DNA from: CAXBNB01 sp049115735
Lineage (GTDB): Bacteria; Bacteroidota; Bacteroidia; Cytophagales; Cyclobacteriaceae
DNA: 64,000 bases
Reading direction: 5' to 3'
Assembly (NCBI GenBank): GCA_049115735.1
Contig: JAGDZP010000013.1
Location: 1 to 64,000 of the forward strand
Part shown: piece after piece, positions 47,005-56,014 of the stretch
How positions within the stretch are numbered: position 1 is the first letter of the stretch
Layout: every line of letters begins with the position of its first letter
Position numbers and translations under genes: made by a program
The notes under the pieces: generated by a model
Database searches by the model: none
Told to the model about the DNA's origin: nothing
The model's input: only the letters and a program-made list of their open reading frames with translations

Positions 47005-47580
47005 ATGAAAAAAATATTTTTTAAGAATAGTGATAAATCTACTGTACTACACTTAAAGGAAGGCGATGAAAAAGCATTTACTACGCTTTTCGATAAATAC
47101 GCTCAAAAAATTTATTGTTCTTGTAGAAAACTTCAGATGAACCACGAAGATGCCGAAGGAGTAGTACAGGATGTCTTCTTGAAAATATGGAGAAATAGAG
47201 GAAACTTAAATGAAGAGCTCTCATTCAATTCATATGTTCTCACCATTGCAAAGTCCATGATCATTAAGGCCAGTAGAAAGCAGGTGTTGCACCTGGCTTA
47301 TGAACAGCATGCAGCATTCAACCAACCGAGCTACAACAACCAAACTGAAGATTACATTATTTTCTCTGACCTTGAGGCACTATCACAAGAGTGCATGGAT
47401 CACCTGCCAAAGCAGCAGCGACAAGTCTTTATGATGAAAACCCAGGACAATTTCACAATGGATCAAATTTCTGAAGAGCTGGACATCACTAAGAGAACAG
47501 CCGAAAATCATTTTTATAGAGCCTGTAAGGAATTGAAGCTGAGGCTGATCAATTACAAAGCTATTACTGCAGAGATCTAA
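47005..47580 (+). CDS. ECF RNA polymerase sigma factor (FecI-like, sigma-70)
   Basis: 191 residues from the ATG at 47005, the normal length. An in-frame extension to 46900 begins inside the promoter and adds no family sequence. Region 2 is seen as EGDEKAFTTLFDKYAQKIY and DAEGVVQDVFLKIWRNRG, region 4 as LPKQQRQVFMMKTQDNFTMDQISEELDITKRTAENHF. Such factors are held by a FecR-like anti-sigma factor, here 105 bases downstream, and switch on the SusCD genes when SusC loads its ligand. Confidence 0.93.
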   Translation: MKKIFFKNSDKSTVLHLKEGDEKAFTTLFDKYAQKIYCSCRKLQMNHEDAEGVVQDVFLKIWRNRGNLNEELSFNSYVLTIAKSMIIKASRKQVLHLAYEQHAAFNQPSYNNQTEDYIIFSDLEALSQECMDHLPKQQRQVFMMKTQDNFTMDQISEELDITKRTAENHFYRACKELKLRLINYKAITAEI

Positions 47581-47685
47581 TTCTTAGCTGCTTTTTGAGT
47601 GGCACCCTATTTTTTTGTTATTATTTTTTGGAACTCACTGAGTAATTCGATGTAGTTAAGGCTAATCATATTACACGAATTAGAA

Positions 47686-48714
47686 ATGAAAGAATTAAAA
47701 AAGAAATTTTTCAATAATCAATGCACCAGGGAGGAAGCTGAAATTTTTTTACATTGGTATTTTTCGGACAAGGGAGAGAAGGAAATTGATAGTCAAATAG
47801 AGGAATACTGGGAGGACAAAGGCAAATCTAACTGGGACTCCTCAGTATTGATTGAAAAGATAATGCAACAAATAGATGACTCTGACTTATATGTTTCTCA
47901 AAACAAGAAGTCAGGTTCACGCAACGAGCAAACACCGGATCAACCAAAATCGGCGCGAAAATGGTTTACCTATTGGAAAGTGGCTGCTGTGCTATGCTTA
48001 GCTGTAGGTATTTCATATATGTCATTCAATCTGCTTCAGGATGATGCTGTAAAAACGGAATTGGCCTCCAATCACCTTGAAAAATCTAATAGATGTGGAC
48101 AAAAGTCCACAATCCACTTAAAAGACGGCTCGCGAATCGTACTGAATTCAGGTAGCAAAGTAAAATACCCAGAAATTTTTTCAGAGCATGAAAGGGTTGT
48201 TGAGTTAGAAGGGGAGGCATTTTTTGAAGTGGCAAGAGATGCGAAACGACCATTCAGGGTTAAAACCGCAAATACCATCACTACCGCGTTAGGTACATCA
48301 TTCGTTATTAATGCTTTTAAGAATGAGAATGAAGTGGCAGTAAGCCTAATTAGTGGCAAGATAGAAGTTATGAAAAATGGAGCGGAAAAAGCTGCCTTCA
48401 TACTTGATCCCGGTCAGGGAGTAGTTTACTCAAAGTCCAGCCAAAACATGGTTATTCGAAATATTGATGCCTCCAAAGTGATGGCCTGGACAAATAAAGT
48501 ACTAATGTTTGAAGATGCGGACATTGATGAGGTAATAAAGAGGCTAGAGAGATGGTATGGAGTGGAAATCGTGAAAAACGATAATATTAACGGAAACCTG
48601 ACTGCAAGTTTTTCAAACGAAAGCTTAAAGGCTGTCCTTGAAGGTGTATCATATTCTTTTTCATTTGATTACGATATATCAGATAAAAAAGTAATACTCA
48701 GATCAAAAAAGTAA
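47686..48714 (+). CDS. FecR-family anti-sigma factor
   Basis: 342 residues. A cytoplasmic N-terminal part binds the sigma factor (NNQCTREEAEIFLHWYFS), one membrane helix lies at about 95-117 (WKVAAVLCLAVGISYMSFNLL), then a periplasmic FecR domain (about 135-240, IHLKDGSRIVLNSGSKVKYP, VELEGEAFFEVA) and a C-terminal DUF4974 domain (about 270-340, VLMFEDADIDEVIKRLERW). It relays the state of the STN domain of SusC to the sigma factor. Confidence 0.93.
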   Translation: MKELKKKFFNNQCTREEAEIFLHWYFSDKGEKEIDSQIEEYWEDKGKSNWDSSVLIEKIMQQIDDSDLYVSQNKKSGSRNEQTPDQPKSARKWFTYWKVAAVLCLAVGISYMSFNLLQDDAVKTELASNHLEKSNRCGQKSTIHLKDGSRIVLNSGSKVKYPEIFSEHERVVELEGEAFFEVARDAKRPFRVKTANTITTALGTSFVINAFKNENEVAVSLISGKIEVMKNGAEKAAFILDPGQGVVYSKSSQNMVIRNIDASKVMAWTNKVLMFEDADIDEVIKRLERWYGVEIVKNDNINGNLTASFSNESLKAVLEGVSYSFSFDYDISDKKVILRSKK

Positions 48715-48743
48715 AACTATTATAACAACAATTCTATAACATA

Positions 48744-48770
48744 TGAAAAAGCTATACAACAGTACGTAAA
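48744..48770 (+). other. Eight-codon leader ORF between fecR and susC
   Basis: ATG at 48744 opens MKKLYNST and a TAA stop, just upstream of a strong hairpin. It could be a leader peptide or chance; nothing else supports translation. Confidence 0.2.
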
Positions 48771-48774
48771 ATAA

Positions 48775-48806
48775 AGAGCCGGTAATGTGGGGCATTACGC
48801 GGCTCT
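48775..48806 (+). terminator. Hairpin between fecR and susC (terminator or attenuator)
   Basis: A 13-bp stem, AGAGCCGGTAATG (48775-48787) with CATTAC and CGGCTCT (48793-48806), has one bulged G and a 5-base loop. It is followed by a T-rich stretch (GTCGTTTTATT). It would lower read-through into SusC unless a separate promoter or antitermination is used. Confidence 0.6.
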
Positions 48807-48855
48807 AAAGTCGTTTTATTAAATTTTGTCGAACATAATAAAAACACACAAAACT

Positions 48856-51800
48856 ATGAATTTAAGTGTACTAAGACAACTATACATGCTATCTAAATAT
48901 TGCGTATATGGGTTACTTATTCAGTGTATTATTGGCACCTCACTTTTAGCCTCTAAAGATGCAAACGCACAAAGGCAAAGTATAGAGGAGATCAATATTA
49001 ACATTGAACAACATAACAAGAAATTGATTGATATATTCAATCAGATTACTGCTACGACAGATTTTGAGTTTGCGATGAATCGCAAAAAAGTAAATCTGGA
49101 CAAAAGTGTTGATCTAGACCAGTATGAAGGATCACTAGGAACCATATTAAGAGAAATATCAACCAAAGCTGAGATTGGCTTCAAAAGAGTCAACAACAAT
49201 ATATTCGTAAAGAATATAGATAAGAAAGGAGGAAAAATACCTTCGAATTTGGTTGTTGAAGTGATGGAAGTAGATGTAAGTGGAAAGGTGACTGATGAAA
49301 ATGGTCAGGGACTTCCAGGAGCATCTGTAGTAGTAAAAGGTACGACGAACGGTACAACTACCAATCTTGAAGGAGATTATAGTATGACTATACCAGATGA
49401 TGCTACACTGGTAATCTCATTTGTAGGATACACTACTCAGGAAGTAGTTCCAGGAGCCAGAAGTACAGTAGACATACAAATGGAACCAGATGCCGAACAA
49501 CTGGAAGAGGTTGTGGTTATTGGCTATGGTACTTCGAAGAAAAAGGATCTTACAGGGTCAATTGTTAGCGTAAAAGGAAAAGAGGTAGCCAAATACAAGC
49601 CCTCAAGTGTTTCCGAGATACTGAGAACCACAGTGCCAGGTATGGTGGTAGGCTATGCTACAAATGCCAGAAACGTACCTGATTTTGAGATTCGTGGAGA
49701 TATATCCATAAAAGCCGATGATGATGATGAAAGAAATGCCAACAAGCCACTGATTGTATTGGATGGGGTAATTTTCCTCGGTGATCTTGCTGAAATCAAC
49801 CCTAATGATATTGAAAGTGTTGATGTATTGAAAGACGCAAGTGCCGCGGCGATCTATGGATCACAGGCTTCTAATGGTGTGGTTATTTTCACCACCAAGA
49901 AGGGACAGCTCGGTAAGGCGAAAATCAACTTTAGCTCTAAAGTATCGCTTGTAACTGGAGCTAAGAGGATACAAACCCACAAAGGTGGTGAGCCGGTGTT
50001 GAATTGGTTGACAGATATGAATGAGTCTATTAATGGTCTATTAGAGGAGCCTTGGACTAGATATCGTGACTACTACAGCATACCAGCAGAATTCCAGGAT
50101 GACTGGTTGGCTGCAAACGGTATTCCAGGCGAAACAAATAGGGACGCCATCAATTTAGCCCGGATAAACAATTTTGATTTCTGGGAAGGTGAAATAGAGA
50201 ATTTCCAAAATGGTCAAATTTATGACTGGCAGGACTTCTTATTTCATACAGGTGTTAGAAAGGATGTGGACGTGAGTGTATCGGGTCGAAATGAAAAAGT
50301 ATCTTACTACTTTTCCATGGGAGCCAGCGAAAGGGAATCCGTTCAGATAGGTGAAACTTTTGAGACCATTACATCCAGATTAAACCTCACCGCAACCATA
50401 GCAGAATTTTTGGATGTCGGAGTTAACTCCAGTTTTACTTACCAAAATGAAGGACAAGAACCTATAGGCAATGGTGGGTACAGGACAAAATCTCCTTATG
50501 ATCAACCTTGGGAAAATGGAGCGGAACGTACGCGAGAAAACTTAGTAGATCAAAGTGCTGGTTCCAACCAAAGTAATCCTTACCAGGTTCCTGCTTGGAA
50601 TACTCGTAAATACGATAGGTTCATGATCAATCCTACTTTATTTACCAAATTCACACTTCCCTATGGTTTTAGCTTAAGGGTGGATTATACACCTAGATTT
50701 GATGCAAGGAAGAGATTCGATTTAGATGAAAATGGGAATCCTCAAAGAGCATTGGATGAAGCGAGGAGAAGACACAACGAAGTATTTTCATGGCAATGGA
50801 ATAATATACTGAGTTGGGATAAGTCATTTGGTGATCACAGATTTTCTGTGACTGCACTATATAATGCAGAAAAAAATGAAAGATGGGAAACAGATGCTAT
50901 TAATAGTAATTTCTCTCCTACTTCTGCCTTGGGATTTAGCGGTATGGCATTTGGTTTGAATCCGAAAATCACTTCTTATGACGAAAAGAATTCAAGAACG
51001 GCTATTATGGGTCGTGTGAACTACTCGTTTGGTAACAGGTATAATTTCTCTGCTTCTATTCGACGCGATGGATATTCCCGCTTTGGTTCAGATAATATTT
51101 ATGCCAGTTTCCCATCTCTGTCAGCAGCATGGACGATTACGAACGAAGATTTTATGGCATCAGCACCTGGCTGGATTTCTCGCTTGAAGCTGCGCGCCAG
51201 CTGGGGTGTGAATGGCAACAGTAGTGGTCTGGAAGACTACAATGCTTTTGCGAGGCTGAGTAATAACCTATTCCTTAATTATGACGGAGGATATATTCCT
51301 GCACCGTATACGGAAATTTCAAGGATTGCAAACCCGCTGCTTGCTTGGGAAAAAACTACTGCCATCAACTTGGCCCTTGATTTTGGCTTGTTTAATGATA
51401 GGTTGTCGGGTAGTATTGATGTTTATAACTCAACTACCAACGATTTGTTGCTTGACCAGAAGCTGCCTGATTTGACAGGATTACCTTCTGCCAAAACCAA
51501 TGTGGGTAGCTTGAAAAATTCAGGATTTGATATTGGACTGAATGGTACTATTATGGAGCGGCAAGATTTCTTATGGTCAGCTACTTTAAATGCTACCTAC
51601 AGGGCCAACCATATTTCAACATTAGGTAATGATCCTCTTCCTGTTACAGATAACGAAGGGAATGCCGTGTTGGATGGCAATGGAAATCCTGTTCTAGCAG
51701 AGCCAAATGACTTGCAAAATGGATGGTTCATCGGAGAAAATAAAGATGTCATTTGGGATTTCGAAGCAGATGGTGTCTATCAAGTAGGTGAAGAAGCTGA

Positions 51801-52341
51801 GGCTGCTGTGTATGGTTTGTTCCCTGGAGACTTTAGGGTTGTAGACCAGGATCAGGATGGTGATATCGATGTGGATGACAAGGTTTTTCTTGGCTTGACA
51901 CAAAATCCATGGTATCTTACTATGAGACAAGATCTGGAGTGGAAAGGATTCGACTTTGGAGTGGTATTTCTTGCGAAATTGGGTTACAAAGGACGCACCA
52001 TTCAGCCATTTAACTGGGAACAAGGTTATATCAAAAATCACAACTGGTTTGACCTGCCCTACTGGACTCCTCAAAACAGGAGTAATGAAGCTGCAAGAAT
52101 CAATTCAATTCGTTTAGGAGGACATGAAATGGCCTTGAGTAAGTCATATGTGCGCTTGCAAAATGTGTCGTTTGGTTACAGCTTGCCTCCAAGCATTTTG
52201 GAGAAGATAAACTTCGATCGAGTAAGGTTTGCATTTAATATTGAAAATGCAGCAGTATTTACAGGATGGCATATCGGAGACCCAGAGTCGGAGCGTGAAA
52301 TGCCAAGAACCTATTCATTTAGCCTGGACTTTACTTTCTAA
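48856..52341 (+). CDS. susC: SusC-family TonB-dependent outer-membrane transporter with STN domain
   Basis: 1161 residues from the ATG at 48856; the extension to 48826 uses a TTG and has no support. After a long signal peptide (ending ASKDANAQ) come an STN domain (about 45-125, ITATTDFEFAMNRKKVNL), a carboxypeptidase-regulatory-like sandwich (about 140-220, VSGKVTDENGQGLPGASVVV), the TonB plug (GYGTSKKKDLTGSIVSV) and a 22-strand barrel ending in SFSLDFTF. It imports oligosaccharides with the SusD lid. The STN domain marks it as a signalling receptor for the FecR/sigma pair just upstream. Confidence 0.95.
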   Translation: MNLSVLRQLYMLSKYCVYGLLIQCIIGTSLLASKDANAQRQSIEEININIEQHNKKLIDIFNQITATTDFEFAMNRKKVNLDKSVDLDQYEGSLGTILREISTKAEIGFKRVNNNIFVKNIDKKGGKIPSNLVVEVMEVDVSGKVTDENGQGLPGASVVVKGTTNGTTTNLEGDYSMTIPDDATLVISFVGYTTQEVVPGARSTVDIQMEPDAEQLEEVVVIGYGTSKKKDLTGSIVSVKGKEVAKYKPSSVSEILRTTVPGMVVGYATNARNVPDFEIRGDISIKADDDDERNANKPLIVLDGVIFLGDLAEINPNDIESVDVLKDASAAAIYGSQASNGVVIFTTKKGQLGKAKINFSSKVSLVTGAKRIQTHKGGEPVLNWLTDMNESINGLLEEPWTRYRDYYSIPAEFQDDWLAANGIPGETNRDAINLARINNFDFWEGEIENFQNGQIYDWQDFLFHTGVRKDVDVSVSGRNEKVSYYFSMGASERESVQIGETFETITSRLNLTATIAEFLDVGVNSSFTYQNEGQEPIGNGGYRTKSPYDQPWENGAERTRENLVDQSAGSNQSNPYQVPAWNTRKYDRFMINPTLFTKFTLPYGFSLRVDYTPRFDARKRFDLDENGNPQRALDEARRRHNEVFSWQWNNILSWDKSFGDHRFSVTALYNAEKNERWETDAINSNFSPTSALGFSGMAFGLNPKITSYDEKNSRTAIMGRVNYSFGNRYNFSASIRRDGYSRFGSDNIYASFPSLSAAWTITNEDFMASAPGWISRLKLRASWGVNGNSSGLEDYNAFARLSNNLFLNYDGGYIPAPYTEISRIANPLLAWEKTTAINLALDFGLFNDRLSGSIDVYNSTTNDLLLDQKLPDLTGLPSAKTNVGSLKNSGFDIGLNGTIMERQDFLWSATLNATYRANHISTLGNDPLPVTDNEGNAVLDGNGNPVLAEPNDLQNGWFIGENKDVIWDFEADGVYQVGEEAEAAVYGLFPGDFRVVDQDQDGDIDVDDKVFLGLTQNPWYLTMRQDLEWKGFDFGVVFLAKLGYKGRTIQPFNWEQGYIKNHNWFDLPYWTPQNRSNEAARINSIRLGGHEMALSKSYVRLQNVSFGYSLPPSILEKINFDRVRFAFNIENAAVFTGWHIGDPESEREMPRTYSFSLDFTF

Positions 52342-52372
52342 GACAGAATGTTTTAACATAAAATTGAAGAAA

Positions 52373-54415
52373 ATGAAAAACATAAATATATTCAAAGGAG
52401 CAATTGTATCAGGATTACTGTTACTTTCAACTGCTTGTAGTGATGAATTTCTGGAAGAGCAACCATTGTCTTTTTTAAGTCCTGAAAATACTTTCGTAGA
52501 CGCGGCAGGACTGCAAACGGCACTGGATGCGGCCTATAAGGGTGTCTTTAACCAACTGAATGGTGATAATGAAGAAATGCTGTTCAGTCACAACATGAGT
52601 GATGCATCTGTTGTCAGTGCCACTGATAAGCCGGATGCCTATGTGGATCTGGATACTTATGCAACTCCTATTAACGGCAGGGACAATGATGCTGGACGAG
52701 CCAGGTCATTTTATGCTGAGAATTATAAGCAGATCAAAAGCTGCAACACTGTCATTGATTACATTGATATCCCTGAGTGGGATGGCGGAGAATCCAATGC
52801 GGAGAGAAACCATCTTTTGGGGAGTGCATATTTCCTGAGAGCATTTTTCTATTTGCAACTTACCATGGATTTTGGAAATGTTGCTATGCCCCTTAAAGTG
52901 GTTGACAGAGTATTGCGTGATTTCAAAGTGTTTCATATGCAAGGTATCTGGGATCAGATGATCACGGATCTTGAATATGCAGTGCAACATGTTAAGCCAA
53001 AAAGCCAGTTGCCTATTGGACAAGCTCCAAAGTCAGCCGTAAGGATGCTATTAGCTAAGTATTATATGTTGAATGAACGATTTGCTGATGCAGAAAGACA
53101 GATGGACGACTTGATTGCAAGTGGTGAAGTAGAATTGTTTACTGATGCAATGATTCCATCAGGTGTAGACTCTGTTGCAGTGGCAAATACTATTAGCCCA
53201 TTTACGGGAGAGCCTTATCCAGGTAGAACCGGAAATGTTTCAGCTGATGCAGTCAATTATCTTCATTTGGATGAGGGAGCTCAAAAAACGAGTAACCCCG
53301 AGGGTGTTTGGCTTGTGGTTAACGAACCATTTATTTTAGGAAGCCAGGGTAGATCAGCGAGTATTCGTGCATGGGGACCAAACTTTGTAAGTACCAACAA
53401 AGGTGTTAAGGCACCACCGACAGGAACGGTGACTGGAATGAATGTCAAGCAGGCCAGTGGTCCTGCAGGTGGTTCGATGATGCAAAAATTTGGCAGAAGC
53501 CAGGGGTTTGGCCGCCTGACAAATTACTCTCAATTTGACGTGTGGCATAGAAATGGGATAAACGATGAGCAGGATTACCGACATAAAGATAAAAACTGGT
53601 TTCAAATGGATGACTTGCTTTATGACAATCCATCATTAGCGGACGATCCGGTTACAGCTGAATTTTATCTTCAACCAGTGAGACTATGGCACAATGGTAA
53701 CTTGCTTTGTGAGGATACAATCAGATGCTGGTATGAATGGCCTAGATACAAATTCTACGCACAAAACGTTGAACAACGTCCTGACAGACAAGATGGAGGA
53801 AAACGTGATATGTACGTTATGAGAGTGGCAGAGGCCTATTTGATTAGAGCTGAAGCAAAATTCTGGCAAGGTAACAATGCTGGTGCAGCTGATGATATCA
53901 ATGCTGTTCGTCAGCGTGCCAACGCTATAACAATGTATACTGCTACTGACGTTATGAATGATGGAATTGGTGCTATATTGGACGAGCGTAACCGTGAGTT
54001 GTGCGGCGAAGAATGGCGCCACGATGAATTGGTTCGTGTATCTGTTATTTTGGCGAAAACCCAAAAGCCATGCTACAATGGTAAGACCTATTCTATCTCT
54101 GGAACTGACATTGAAAAGTCATTGTCGGCTGACAGCTTCTTTTATGACAGGGTAATGGAAAAAAATACCTTTTATAGTGAGAATACTCCTTGGGCAACAT
54201 ACTCTACTACAAGGTATACTATTAGTCCTAAGCATGTATTCTGGCCTGTTTATCAGGATTATATTGTTGGTAATGTTGGAAATACCTTGAATCAGACCAC
54301 AGGATATAATGGTTCTGAAAACAATGTAGAACCCATGACACATGTGGTTCAGCCAGCAGGTGTGCCAAATGTTGATCCTATGGTAGCCATAGGAGAAAGA
54401 GGCGGATCACTTTAA
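52373..54415 (+). CDS. susD: SusD/RagB-family glycan-binding lipoprotein
   Basis: 680 residues from the ATG at 52373, 31 bases after susC; the in-frame extension back to 52229 overlaps susC. The lipoprotein signal ends in LLLLSTAC, followed by SDEFLEEQPLSFLSPENTF, the usual mature start of this family. Helical SusD/TPR-like core segments such as RNHLLGSAYFLRAFFYLQL and YVMRVAEAYLIRAEAKFWQG are present, and ILDERNRELCGEEWRHDEL near the end. It is longer than the about 550-residue SusD prototype. It captures the polysaccharide at the surface and closes SusC. A strong hairpin follows the stop. Confidence 0.95.
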   Translation: MKNINIFKGAIVSGLLLLSTACSDEFLEEQPLSFLSPENTFVDAAGLQTALDAAYKGVFNQLNGDNEEMLFSHNMSDASVVSATDKPDAYVDLDTYATPINGRDNDAGRARSFYAENYKQIKSCNTVIDYIDIPEWDGGESNAERNHLLGSAYFLRAFFYLQLTMDFGNVAMPLKVVDRVLRDFKVFHMQGIWDQMITDLEYAVQHVKPKSQLPIGQAPKSAVRMLLAKYYMLNERFADAERQMDDLIASGEVELFTDAMIPSGVDSVAVANTISPFTGEPYPGRTGNVSADAVNYLHLDEGAQKTSNPEGVWLVVNEPFILGSQGRSASIRAWGPNFVSTNKGVKAPPTGTVTGMNVKQASGPAGGSMMQKFGRSQGFGRLTNYSQFDVWHRNGINDEQDYRHKDKNWFQMDDLLYDNPSLADDPVTAEFYLQPVRLWHNGNLLCEDTIRCWYEWPRYKFYAQNVEQRPDRQDGGKRDMYVMRVAEAYLIRAEAKFWQGNNAGAADDINAVRQRANAITMYTATDVMNDGIGAILDERNRELCGEEWRHDELVRVSVILAKTQKPCYNGKTYSISGTDIEKSLSADSFFYDRVMEKNTFYSENTPWATYSTTRYTISPKHVFWPVYQDYIVGNVGNTLNQTTGYNGSENNVEPMTHVVQPAGVPNVDPMVAIGERGGSL

Positions 54416-54432
54416 TTAATTCATATTAGTAA

Positions 54433-54467
54433 GTAAACTCATCTGATTTTTTATCAGATGAGTTTAC
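54433..54467 (+). terminator. Perfect 15-bp hairpin after susD
   Basis: GTAAACTCATCTGAT (54433-54447) pairs fully with ATCAGATGAGTTTAC (54453-54467) across a T5 loop. No long T-run follows, so it may be a partial terminator or an mRNA 3'-end stabiliser between susCD and the enzyme genes. Confidence 0.7.
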
Positions 54468-54502
54468 CTATTGGAGTAATTTAAAACTATATAGTAATTG
54501 AT

Positions 54503-55840
54503 ATGAATTTAGCGAGAAGAGATTTTATTAAGAAGACGGCAGCAGCAGGCTCAGTGGCGATGGTTGCACCTAGCATTATTCCATCGAAGGTATTTGGTGC
54601 TAACGACCGAATAAATGCCGCTGTACTTGGAGTTAATGGGCGAGGAAAAAGCCATATTGAAAGCCTTATGGCACAAAAGAATGTTGAGGTGACCATCCTA
54701 TGTGATCCTGATATGAACATCTTGAAAAAGCGCCAAAAGAGCTTTAAAGAAAAATACAAAAAAGATGTAGCATTAGAGCAGGACCTCCGTCGCGTCATGG
54801 AGAATAAAGACATTGACGTGGTGAGTATTGCTACTTGTAACCACTGGCATGCATTAGCCACAATATGGGCATGTCAGGCTGGTAAGGATGTCTATGTGGA
54901 AAAGCCTGGTTCTCATAACTTATGGGAAGGCCGAAAAATGGTGGAGGCTGCACAAAAATATGATCGTATTGTACAGCATGGCGTACAATTGAGAAGTTCT
55001 CCTGCTGTGAATGAAGCCATCCAATTGATGCGAGAAGGCTATATTGGCCGGGTCTATATGGCTCGTGGGCTTGTATTCAGGTGGAGAGCTGATATTGGTG
55101 ACCAGGGTTTTACGCCTGTTCCTGATGGCATAGACTATGACCTATGGACAGGGCCGGCTCCAAAACGTCCGTTCACCAAAAATCTGGTGCATTACAACTG
55201 GCACTGGCATTGGGACTATGGAAATGGAGATGTAGGAAATCAGGGTATACATGAAACCGACCTTTGTATGTGGGGGTTGGATGTTGGTCTTCCTTCACAA
55301 ATTACTTCAATGGGCGGTAAATTCCTTTGGGATGATTGCAAAGAAGTGCCGGAAGTGTTGACCTCTGTGTACAAGTATCCCGACGAGGATAAAATCATCC
55401 AATTTGAAGTACGCCCTTGGTGTACAAATACTGAAGAGGGAGCTACCGTAGGTAATATCTTCTATGGAGACAAAGGAGTACTAGTTGTTGACGGGTATGA
55501 TAAGTACAAAACATACCTAGGTAAGAACCGTGAGCCTGGTAAATCTGGTTCTGATGGTGGAGTTTCTGGATCAGAAATGGACCGGGGTGCAGGTGGTACC
55601 GGTGGACACTTTGCCAATTTTATTGAAGCTGTGCGTAAGCGTGATAAGTCTATTTTGAATGGTCCTGTAGAGACTGCTCATTTGTCGTCTGGCCTGGCTC
55701 ATTTGGGCAACATTGCTTATAAATTGGAAAGAGTATTGAATTTCAATCCTTCTTCTGAAACATTTATAAATGATCCCGAAGCTGATAAAATGCTTACCAG
55801 AAACTACCGTAAAGGCTTTGAAGTGCCTGATAAAGTGTAA
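54503..55840 (+). CDS. Gfo/Idh/MocA-family oxidoreductase with Tat-type signal
   Basis: 445 residues. The N-terminus NLARRDFIKKTAAAGSVAM is a twin-arginine signal, so the folded, cofactor-loaded enzyme should be exported. The Rossmann domain (about 35-160) has VLGVNGRGKSHIE for NAD(P) and the catalytic-type YVEKPG motif (Lys134). The C-terminal alpha/beta domain has YNWHWHWDYGNGDVGNQGIHETD, a His/Asp-rich active-site stretch. The family oxidises or reduces sugar hydroxyls with NAD(P), often retained in the enzyme. It follows SusD and precedes DUF6807; a paralogue is at 58078. Confidence 0.9.
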   Translation: MNLARRDFIKKTAAAGSVAMVAPSIIPSKVFGANDRINAAVLGVNGRGKSHIESLMAQKNVEVTILCDPDMNILKKRQKSFKEKYKKDVALEQDLRRVMENKDIDVVSIATCNHWHALATIWACQAGKDVYVEKPGSHNLWEGRKMVEAAQKYDRIVQHGVQLRSSPAVNEAIQLMREGYIGRVYMARGLVFRWRADIGDQGFTPVPDGIDYDLWTGPAPKRPFTKNLVHYNWHWHWDYGNGDVGNQGIHETDLCMWGLDVGLPSQITSMGGKFLWDDCKEVPEVLTSVYKYPDEDKIIQFEVRPWCTNTEEGATVGNIFYGDKGVLVVDGYDKYKTYLGKNREPGKSGSDGGVSGSEMDRGAGGTGGHFANFIEAVRKRDKSILNGPVETAHLSSGLAHLGNIAYKLERVLNFNPSSETFINDPEADKMLTRNYRKGFEVPDKV

Positions 55841-55871
55841 TACATAAAAAGGGAAATAAATCACCTTGCTA

Positions 55872-55907
55872 AACAAAAAGAGAATAAATACTTATTCTCT
55901 TTTTGTT
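55872..55907 (+). terminator. Perfect 16-bp hairpin after the first oxidoreductase
   Basis: AACAAAAAGAGAATAA (55872-55887) pairs fully with TTATTCTCTTTTTGTT (55892-55907) around a 4-base loop. The A-tract/T-tract layout is that of a bidirectional terminator, 32 bases after the stop. Confidence 0.75.
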
Positions 55908-56014
55908 ACTTAATACAATCAAAATTTAAGGACTAGCAGCCGTAATGGCGTTGATGGTTTGAGCCGAAAAGCAAACCTGAGTCTTAGATTTTACCTATAA
56001 CCAAGACTATAGTA

